From UBA1732 sp045114455 (GTDB taxonomy: Bacteria; Verrucomicrobiota; Lentisphaeria; Victivallales; UBA1829), in the NCBI GenBank assembly GCA_045114455.1, contig JBGUKN010000101.1:1-28893 (forward strand): a DNA stretch of 28,893 nucleotides, written 5' to 3'. The number at the start of each line of letters is the position of its first letter. Position 1 is the stretch's first letter. Positions 23,349 to 28,893 of the stretch are shown piece by piece. A program made the position numbers and the translations under genes. Below the pieces are notes generated by a model that was not told the origin of the DNA, did not search any database, and was given only the letters and a program-made list of their open reading frames with translations.

Positions 23349-23782
23349 TCCGGAACCTGACAAGAAAGACCGTGCTGTCCTACCGGACGTTTCACGCGGT
23401 GTCGTTCGGCGACCGCCTGAGGGGGCTGATCGGACGCCCGTTCGAGCAGATCGGGATCGACGCGATGGTCTTTCCGTCCTGTTCCGGCATCCATACTTTC
23501 TTTATGACGTTTCCCATAGACGTGATCTTCCTCGGGGCGGAAAACACCGTCCTGAAGACGTGCCCCGGATGCCGCCCCTGGCGTCCGTGCGTCCGGTGCG
23601 GAGGAGCACAGTCCGTGATCGAGCTTCCCGCGGGCGCTCTCGCGCATACGGGAACTTTGCCCGGCGACCGGCTGGATCTGAACGCCGAGACCGTGCCGCC
23701 GGAGAAACTGACTAAAATTTCCACCCATACGGCCGGGGAACAGAGCACTGTGTGTCCCAGCAAGGAGAATCCGACAATATGA
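23345..23782 (+). CDS. DUF192 family protein
   Basis: This is a 145-residue protein of the DUF192 (COG1430) family, whose function is not established. Signatures are FGDRLRGLIGRPF, GIHTFFMTFPIDVIFL (48-63) and the ALAHTGTLPGDRLDL end of the domain (about 98-112). Three cysteines cluster in CPGCRPWRPCVRC. It starts with TTG at 23345, overlapping the tadC stop. GGAGG at 23333-23337, seven bases ahead, supports that start, and no ATG exists before the conserved core. Its stop overlaps the ATG of the FHA gene. No signal peptide is seen here, although many DUF192 proteins have one. The tight coupling suggests a role in the Tad-like system. Confidence 0.86.
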   Translation: MIRNLTRKTVLSYRTFHAVSFGDRLRGLIGRPFEQIGIDAMVFPSCSGIHTFFMTFPIDVIFLGAENTVLKTCPGCRPWRPCVRCGGAQSVIELPAGALAHTGTLPGDRLDLNAETVPPEKLTKISTHTAGEQSTVCPSKENPTI

Positions 23783-25266
23783 AAATCATGTACCTGAACG
23801 GCGCCCTGACCGGGCAGACGGTGGAGCTTTCTTCTGCGGGCGCGACGATCGGCCGCGAAAGCGACAACGTCATCCAGCTTCCGATGGGCGGCGTTTCCCG
23901 TTACCATGCGAAGATCGAATGCGACGCATCGGGGAACTGGCTGATCCGCGACCTCGGCAGCACCAATGGCACGCTCGTCGACGATATTCCCGTGACCGGC
24001 TCCGCACGGCTCGCCGCCGGTTCCGTCATCACGATCGGCGAACAGCTTCTGCGCTGCATGGACTCCGATGCCGCTCCTGCGCCTGCTGCTCAGTCCGCCG
24101 CTCAATCTGCCGCGCCTGCGCCCGTCAGCCAGACGCAGCAGGCGTTCTTTTTCCGTCCGCAGAACACGACTGCGACCCGGATCAACACCGACACCGGGCC
24201 GATCCCGGAACAGCCGAAACCGGCTCCCGCCCCCGCGCCCGCCGCTCCTGCGCCTGCCGCTCAGCCTGTCGCTCCGGCATCGCCCGCGGAAATCCCGCAC
24301 GGCCTGTTCAAGAAGAAAACGAACGACAGTCGGCAGACGGGGCACACGAAAAAATTCCTGAGCAACGTGATCTTCGCCGTGATCGTGATCCTGGCCGCCT
24401 GCATCGGGTTGTGGATATTCCTCAAGCTGAACGAAACGCCGCAGACGCCCGCCAGCCAGCCCGCGGTGAAAAAGAAAGTCGAGAACCCGTTTGTCCTCTA
24501 TTACGAAAAGGAATCCGTTTCGGGGACCGCGGTGTTCCGCTTCGTGCTCCAGGTCGAAAACGGCCGGATGGAGGTCACGCTGGACGAGCCCCTGAACAAA
24601 CGCCGTTACTACGAGCTTTTCAAGGAGCCTCTCCCCGACGCGCTGATCGAAAAGCTCAAGCAGCAGATCCTGGAGTCCGGCTTCATGGAGCTCCAGCAGG
24701 AGAAGATCGCCGGGACCTCGCAGGACAACCGCCAGCACCGCCGCATCATGGTCGGCTTCGGCAGCAAGTTCTGCGACGTGAAGGTGTCCAACGATGTGTC
24801 CGAAACGTTTAACCGTGTGGAGACCATCATCAACGAGACCCTGCTCGACGAATATGACCTCGGCGTGATCTCCCAGAACGTCGACCGGATTCTGGAGGAC
24901 GCCCGCACGTTCCTTTTCGTCGCCGAGGAGGCGTTCCGCAGCATCGATACCACGCCGTCGAACCTTCCGAAGGCCATCACCAACTACAGGCTCGCCCTGC
25001 GCCGCTACCAGCTTTTCGACGATCCGAAGCCCGCGGAGTGGAAGGCCGCCCGCGACGGGCTCGCGAAAGCCGAGGCCAAGCTTGATGAGATCCATCAGGA
25101 AGGACTGAAGAACGTCCGCCTCTTCTACGAGCTCCGCGAATATGACAAGGCGATCGCCGAATGCAACCGCCTGCTTGAGATATTCCCGCCCGACAGCAAG
25201 ACCTATCAGGCCATCCGGGAAAACAAGATCAAAATAGAGAAAAAACTGTCTCTGGGGAACAAATGA
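23779..25266 (+). CDS. FHA domain single-pass membrane protein with TPR-like C-terminus
   Basis: This 495-residue protein has an N-terminal FHA domain (about 1-95) with a complete phosphothreonine-binding set: G25-R26, S40-R41-x-H43 and N63-G64 in GSTNGTLVD. A Pro/Ala-rich linker (about 98-172) and a basic patch (KKKTNDSRQ) lead to one membrane helix (about 194-216, VIFAVIVILAACIGLWIFL). The rest is probably periplasmic: a beta-containing part (236-340) and a helical TPR-like part (about 372-490), including AITNYRLALRRYQLF and YDKAIAECNRLLEIFP. N-in/C-out topology is predicted from the basic flank. ATG 23779 overlaps the DUF192 stop, and AAGGAG precedes it. The layout resembles YscD/PrgH-type ring proteins, though no homology is claimed. 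Confidence 0.82.
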   Translation: MKIMYLNGALTGQTVELSSAGATIGRESDNVIQLPMGGVSRYHAKIECDASGNWLIRDLGSTNGTLVDDIPVTGSARLAAGSVITIGEQLLRCMDSDAAPAPAAQSAAQSAAPAPVSQTQQAFFFRPQNTTATRINTDTGPIPEQPKPAPAPAPAAPAPAAQPVAPASPAEIPHGLFKKKTNDSRQTGHTKKFLSNVIFAVIVILAACIGLWIFLKLNETPQTPASQPAVKKKVENPFVLYYEKESVSGTAVFRFVLQVENGRMEVTLDEPLNKRRYYELFKEPLPDALIEKLKQQILESGFMELQQEKIAGTSQDNRQHRRIMVGFGSKFCDVKVSNDVSETFNRVETIINETLLDEYDLGVISQNVDRILEDARTFLFVAEEAFRSIDTTPSNLPKAITNYRLALRRYQLFDDPKPAEWKAARDGLAKAEAKLDEIHQEGLKNVRLFYELREYDKAIAECNRLLEIFPPDSKTYQAIRENKIKIEKKLSLGNK

Positions 25267-25267
25267 T

Positions 25268-26632
25268 ATGATGAAACGTCTTATTCTCTCTGTTGTCTGT
25301 TCCGTCTGCGCCGTCGCGCTCGTGTTCCTGCCCTCCTGCGAAAAGAAGGCGCCCGAACAGGATTTGAGCGACTACGGCAGCATGAACATCACGTCCGAGC
25401 CGACCGGCGCCGAAGTCTCCATCCTTGGCAAGGTCATCGGCACGACTCCGCGCGTGACCAATCCCGTGCCGTCCGCCATGTACATCGTGAAGTTTTCCAT
25501 GGACGGCTACGAGCCCGCCTGGCTTCCGGTGACGGTCACCCCGGGCCGTCAGGTCGAGGTGCACGCCACGCTCGTGCCGGAGAACGCCACGGTCATCATC
25601 GACTCCGAACCGTCCGGCGCGCATGTGCAGATGAACGGGAAGGAGATCGGCGACACGCCGGTCCTGCTGTCCGACCTCGCTCTCGGTTCCTATTCCGCCA
25701 CCGTACAGATGCAGGGCTACACGCGCCGCGACATCTCCTGGAAGGTGCAGAACGGACGCCCGATCCTGATCAACGTCCCGCTGATGAACAACATCGGCAC
25801 GCTTTCGCTGACCAGCGACCCTGATTCCGCCGAGATCGAGATCGACGGAAAGACCTACGGCTACACGCCGTTCAAGGATTCCTTCGAACAGGGGCAGCAC
25901 AAGATTCGCCTCACGAAGGACGGATACAAGCCGTATGAAAAGATCGTGACGGTGAAGCGGGACGAGACCACGGACGTGGCCGCTGCGCTGGAAATGCTTC
26001 CCGGCTCCCTCTCGCTCGATTCCGAACCGACCGGCGCTGCGCTCTTCATCAACGGCATCGACTACGGCGTGACCCCGTACAAGCGCGACTCCATCGAGGC
26101 CGGCGACTACACGGTCCGCATGACCAAGGACGGCTTCGACACGCTGGAACAGACCGTCACGGTCCATCCCGGCGAGCCCATGGAACGCACGTTCACGCTT
26201 GAAGCGAACACGGGCAGCATCGTCCTTACCGTGAACCCGCCCGGCGTGAACATCTACCTCGACGGCAAGTTCATCTGCCGGACCGAGGCCGAATCCAAAT
26301 CCCGCGACGTCTCCAAGCGCGTGACGGTCAAGAACCTCGCGGCGGGCGAACACACGATCACCGTGTCGAACAAGCACGCCAAGCCCGACGTGAAGAGCAT
26401 CACCGTCACGGTCGGCAAGGGCAGGACCGTGCAGGTGCCGGAAGTCACCCTCTGGCTGCCGGATACGGAGATCGTCCTGAAGAACGGCAGCAAGTACACC
26501 GGCCGCCTGTCCGACAAGTACGCCGAAGATTCGAAAAAGATCGCGTTCCGTCATTCCGCGGGCATCACCAGCGAATACAACAGGGATGACATCAAGGAGA
26601 TCATCCCCCTGAACATCATCGACGAGGAGTGA
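25268..26632 (+). CDS. PEGA-repeat lipoprotein
   Basis: This is a 454-residue envelope protein. The N-terminus MMKRLILSVVCSVCAVALVF ends in the lipobox-like LPSC, with acylated Cys24 expected; Pro at -2 is not ideal. Five PEGA-type repeats follow at about 38-104, 107-172, 177-243, 246-312 and 316-393. Each has a DSEPTGA-like strand, a short xING or xIDG turn, a G-TP motif and a KDGY-like end. The last segment (about 401-447), with VLKNGSKYTGRL and SEYNRDDIKEI, is a separate small beta domain. PEGA domains occur in surface and S-layer-associated proteins. The start is one base after the FHA gene stop, so it is the last clear member of the Tad-like block. Confidence 0.88.
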   Translation: MMKRLILSVVCSVCAVALVFLPSCEKKAPEQDLSDYGSMNITSEPTGAEVSILGKVIGTTPRVTNPVPSAMYIVKFSMDGYEPAWLPVTVTPGRQVEVHATLVPENATVIIDSEPSGAHVQMNGKEIGDTPVLLSDLALGSYSATVQMQGYTRRDISWKVQNGRPILINVPLMNNIGTLSLTSDPDSAEIEIDGKTYGYTPFKDSFEQGQHKIRLTKDGYKPYEKIVTVKRDETTDVAAALEMLPGSLSLDSEPTGAALFINGIDYGVTPYKRDSIEAGDYTVRMTKDGFDTLEQTVTVHPGEPMERTFTLEANTGSIVLTVNPPGVNIYLDGKFICRTEAESKSRDVSKRVTVKNLAAGEHTITVSNKHAKPDVKSITVTVGKGRTVQVPEVTLWLPDTEIVLKNGSKYTGRLSDKYAEDSKKIAFRHSAGITSEYNRDDIKEIIPLNIIDEE

Positions 26633-26641
26633 TTTGTTTTC

Positions 26642-27181
26642 ATGCCGCTTTCCGTCGTTCTCGCAATCGCCGCCGCCGTTTCGCTCGCCGCCGCCGCCGC
26701 GTTCATCCTGACCGTGCGGCGCGAACCCGCCGTGTACAGCTGGTTCGAACGGCTTCCGCGCGAACGCATCTCCGGCACGGTCCTGACCGTGGTCGCGCTG
26801 CTCTGGTGCGTCCCGAACATCCGCCCGATCTTCATGCCGGATTCTCCGTTCCAGAATCTTATTTTACCGCTGATCCTCGTCGCCATCGTGCTCGCCGCAG
26901 TCTTCCTGAACTACCTGTTCGCACGGGCCGCCGCCGCGATCCTGATCCTCGGCGCGCATTCCGTGCTGAAGATGGCGTATCCGGCGCAGCTGCCGGGCTA
27001 TCCGGTCCTGGCCGCGCTGGTGCTGGCGGCGGGCGTGATCGGGATCCTGATCTCCGCCAAGCCGTACTGGCTCCGCGACTGGTTCCGGCTGTCGTTCCGC
27101 AATCCCGCCGTGCGCTGGACCTCCGCCGCGTATTTCCTGCTGCTGTGCGCGATGTCCTGCTTCTGCGCCGTGGAGGCGTGA
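26642..27181 (+). CDS. Hypothetical six-pass membrane protein
   Basis: I recognise no family in this 179-residue protein. Predicted membrane segments lie at about 5-25, 44-62, 71-92, 93-110, 120-137 and 161-177. The short loops contain RREPAVYSWFERLPRER and KPYWLRDWFRLSFRN, which put positive charge on what is probably the cytoplasmic side. It starts nine bases after the PEGA gene stop and ends two bases before rsmG, with the rsmG ribosome site inside its end. It is therefore co-transcribed, but its role is unknown. Confidence 0.72.
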   Translation: MPLSVVLAIAAAVSLAAAAAFILTVRREPAVYSWFERLPRERISGTVLTVVALLWCVPNIRPIFMPDSPFQNLILPLILVAIVLAAVFLNYLFARAAAAILILGAHSVLKMAYPAQLPGYPVLAALVLAAGVIGILISAKPYWLRDWFRLSFRNPAVRWTSAAYFLLLCAMSCFCAVEA

Positions 27182-27183
27182 AC

Positions 27184-27855
27184 ATGATTGCTCTGCCGCC
27201 GCCGGACGACGCCGAACGCGCGTTCCTGCTGGAATGCGTCGGGGCGGACCGCATGGACCCCTTTCTGACGCTCTGCTCGCGGTACGGCGAACTGCTGTAC
27301 GAGACGAACGAATCCCTGAACCTGACGGCGATCCCTCCGGAATCCTACTGGAGCAAGCATGTCTGCGACTGCGTGCTGGCGCTCCGAGCCATGCCGGAAC
27401 TCTTCGCCGACGGCGTGCGCATGGCCGACGTCGGATGCGGCGCGGGGCTTCCGGCGTTCCCGCTGGCCGCCGCGCGTCCCCACCTCGACGTGACCGCGAT
27501 CGATTCGCGCGGCAAGAAGATCGCGTTTCTGGAACGCGCCGCCTCGGATTGCGGCCTTGCCAATCTCCACCCCGTCCACGCCCGCGCAAACGAGCTCGCG
27601 GCGAAACCGGAATACCGGGGCGGATTCCGCACGATCACTGCGCGCGCGGTCGCCGGAGCCCCCGAACTCGTGAAGGAGTGCCGCAATCTCCTGGGGCAGG
27701 GCGGCAGCCTGTGCGTGTTCCGTACGGAGTCGCAGGCCGCGGACGAATGGCCCGCGTTGACCGCCGATAAACGCATCCGCGCCGAACGCACCCCGGAATT
27801 CCCGCTGCCGCACGAGGCCGGGACGCGCCTATTCCTCCGCATCCGCAAACCGTAA
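27184..27855 (+). CDS. rsmG: 16S rRNA (guanine(527)-N(7))-methyltransferase
   Basis: RsmG methylates G527 (E. coli numbering) of 16S rRNA with SAM. The 223-residue protein has NLTAIPPESYWSKHVCDCV (family NLTxI...KHxxDSL, here with Cys in place of Ser), the SAM motif ADVGCGAGLPAFPLA (81-95), VTAIDSRGKKIAFLERAA, and ITARAVAG for the RAVA motif. GGAGG (27172-27176) precedes the ATG at 27184; the longer open frame upstream is out of register with the membrane protein gene and not used. The usual mnmG or parA-parB partners are absent. Confidence 0.94.
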   Translation: MIALPPPDDAERAFLLECVGADRMDPFLTLCSRYGELLYETNESLNLTAIPPESYWSKHVCDCVLALRAMPELFADGVRMADVGCGAGLPAFPLAAARPHLDVTAIDSRGKKIAFLERAASDCGLANLHPVHARANELAAKPEYRGGFRTITARAVAGAPELVKECRNLLGQGGSLCVFRTESQAADEWPALTADKRIRAERTPEFPLPHEAGTRLFLRIRKP

Positions 27856-27878
27856 GAACGTATCCATAAGGAGCCGTT

Positions 27879-28205
27879 ATGCATTTTTACCGTCTTGACG
27901 TTTATGTGCCGGATTCGCATGTGGAGGCCGTGAAAACGGCGATCTTCGAGGCCGGGGCAGGGTATTTCGGCAATTACGATTCCTGCTGCTGGCAGACCGA
28001 GGGGACCGGGCAGTTCCGCCCGCTGGATGGCGCGCATCCGTTCTACGGCGAACAGGGCCGCGTGGAGCACGTGAAGGAATGGAAACTGGAGTTCGTGGTC
28101 TCGGAAAACGTGCTCGGAGCCGTCCTGACCGCCCTGAAGGAGTCGCATCCGTACGAGACGCCGTCCTTCCAGTATTGGCCCGTCAACCGCCACTGGCAAG
28201 CGTAA
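27879..28205 (+). CDS. NIF3/YqfO insert-domain-like protein
   Basis: This is a 108-residue stand-alone protein. The fold family is suggested by the N-terminal FYRLDVYVPDSHVEAVKTAI, the GAGYFGNYDSCCW motif, TGQFRPLDGAHPF and the C-terminal SHPYETPSFQYWPV. These are features of the CutA/PII-like domain found within YqfO/NIF3 proteins and as separate small proteins. The biochemical role is unknown. AAGGAG lies a few bases before the ATG. It follows rsmG by 23 bases on the same strand. Confidence 0.85.
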   Translation: MHFYRLDVYVPDSHVEAVKTAIFEAGAGYFGNYDSCCWQTEGTGQFRPLDGAHPFYGEQGRVEHVKEWKLEFVVSENVLGAVLTALKESHPYETPSFQYWPVNRHWQA

Positions 28206-28237
28206 AAGGGGCGGGGGAAACAGTGAGGAGGAGCTGA

Positions 28238-28657
28238 ATGGAAATGATAAATCCGGAGCGGGATTACACGACCATCGCCGGCGTCATTGCCGTCGCCATG
28301 ATCTCCACCCTCGTTTTCCGCTGCTGGAAACGGGACCGGGACGCCGCACGGCGTCTGCTGATCCCGGATATTCTGATCGGACTGAACATGCTTGCGGGGT
28401 TCGTGAATGATTGGTTGCAGCCTTATGCGTACGGTATGTCCGCCGATGAGCCTGTCAGCTGGTTTACCTCCATGATCCGATTGCTGTACATGGCGCTGGG
28501 TATTTTCTACATCTGGTCCGTTCCGGGAATGATCCTGTATCTGTTTTTCTACCTGAGACCAAAAGACAGGACAAAGCTTGTCCTGTGGGAGGGGCTTGCC
28601 ATTTTTGTTTTCTATCTTGTGGTCACGCTGTATTGGACCGGTGTCCGCCTCAGCTAG
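28238..28657 (+). CDS. Hypothetical multi-pass membrane protein
   Basis: No family is recognised in this 139-residue protein. Hydrophobic segments lie at about 12-28, 42-58, 80-106 (long enough for two tight segments) and 115-134. Charged loops include CWKRDRDAARR and LRPKDRTK. A strong AGGAGGAG lies just ahead of the ATG, which supports expression. Its end is convergent with the DUF486 gene, only six bases away. It looks like an integral inner-membrane protein; no further role can be read. Confidence 0.7.
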   Translation: MEMINPERDYTTIAGVIAVAMISTLVFRCWKRDRDAARRLLIPDILIGLNMLAGFVNDWLQPYAYGMSADEPVSWFTSMIRLLYMALGIFYIWSVPGMILYLFFYLRPKDRTKLVLWEGLAIFVFYLVVTLYWTGVRLS

Positions 28658-28663
28658 GCTTTC

Positions 28664-28893
28664 TTACTTGCGGAAGATGAAGAAGACGGCGCCGCAGAGG
28701 CAGAGGGCGGCCCAGATGAAGTCGAGGCGGAATTTTTCGCCCATGAAGAGCAGGGAGAACGGCACGAAGACGGAGAGCGTGATGACCTCCTGCATGATCT
28801 TCAGTTGCGCGAGCGTGAGGGCGGTGTAGCCGATGCGGTTCGCGGGGACCTGAAGGAGGTATTCGAAGAGCGCGATGCACCAGCTGACGATGG
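28664..28893 (-). CDS. DMT-family protein, DUF486 type, 3' part
   Basis: The 3' part of a minus-strand gene that runs off the window edge; TAA is at 28664-28666. The readable part begins IVSWCIALFEYLLQVPANRI and includes LAQLKIMQEVITLSVFVPF, LLFMGEKFRLDF and the end CGAVFFIFRK. These match the C-terminal half of the small DUF486 (COG3169) inner-membrane proteins of the drug/metabolite transporter superfamily, with about two to three membrane segments visible. Substrate unknown. The last codon in frame at the edge is at 28891-28889. An ATG-initiated shorter frame in this area is a shadow. Confidence 0.88.
   Translation of the reverse strand, partial: IVSWCIALFEYLLQVPANRIGYTALTLAQLKIMQEVITLSVFVPFSLLFMGEKFRLDFIWAALCLCGAVFFIFRK

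Noticed and set aside
1..28893. tRNA, rRNA, insertion sequences, phage or defence genes
   Set aside because: None were recognised on either strand; the window reads as core chromosome with a Tad-like block. A tRNAscan and Rfam scan would settle the RNA question.

Overview
This window looks like a piece of a GC-rich chromosome from a Gram-negative (diderm) bacterium. lpxC, a FabZ-type gene, psd and pssA point to an outer membrane with lipid A and phosphatidylethanolamine. Several traits fit the PVC superphylum, possibly Lentisphaerota/Victivallales: a TIGR00977-type citramalate synthase, an FHA-CpaF fusion, a PEGA lipoprotein and an unfused lpxC beside a tandem FabZ. That placement is inference from gene content and was not tested by phylogeny. 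No tRNA, rRNA, CRISPR array, insertion sequence or phage gene was seen. Genes are tightly packed, with many ATGA overlaps.

Layout. (1) 1-466: the end of purE on +, followed by a bidirectional terminator. (2) 563-4412, minus strand: cimA, a small membrane protein, a DUF721/DciA-like gene, birA and ruvA. (3) 4615-7414, minus: a secreted alkaline phosphatase followed by a YibE/F-family membrane protein. (4) 7715-9994, plus: fabH with its own terminator, then an RlmI-type rRNA methyltransferase. (5) 10017-11651: a small membrane protein (minus) divergent from an orphan DppB-type permease (plus). (6) 11652-11864: a non-coding patch with a palindromic terminator built of 9-base units and an imperfect direct repeat. 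(7) 11865-15867, minus operon: yebC, ruvC, psd, pssA and a sugar-nucleotide epimerase/dehydratase. (8) miaA (minus) divergent from lpxC (plus). (9) 17144-28657, an unbroken plus-strand run: lpxC, tandem FabZ, a Tad-like block (cpaB, FHA-cpaF, tadB, tadC, DUF192, FHA-TM-TPR protein, PEGA lipoprotein), then a membrane protein, rsmG, a NIF3/YqfO-like protein and another membrane protein. (10) The end of a DUF486 DMT-family gene on the minus strand runs off the window.

The most unusual part is the Tad-like block at 19017-26632. It has the ATPase, two platform proteins and CpaB, but no pilin, secretin, prepilin peptidase or TadE/F in the window. It carries two related FHA domains instead, one fused to the motor ATPase and one on a single-pass membrane protein whose predicted layout recalls the YscD/PrgH ring proteins of type III secretion. 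The DUF192 gene between TadC and the FHA protein overlaps both of them, which suggests translational coupling. Membrane and envelope synthesis (fabH, psd, pssA, lpxC, FabZ) is the second theme. At the DNA level, several independent transcription units have a promoter of the form TTGnnn-16 bp-TAnnnT.
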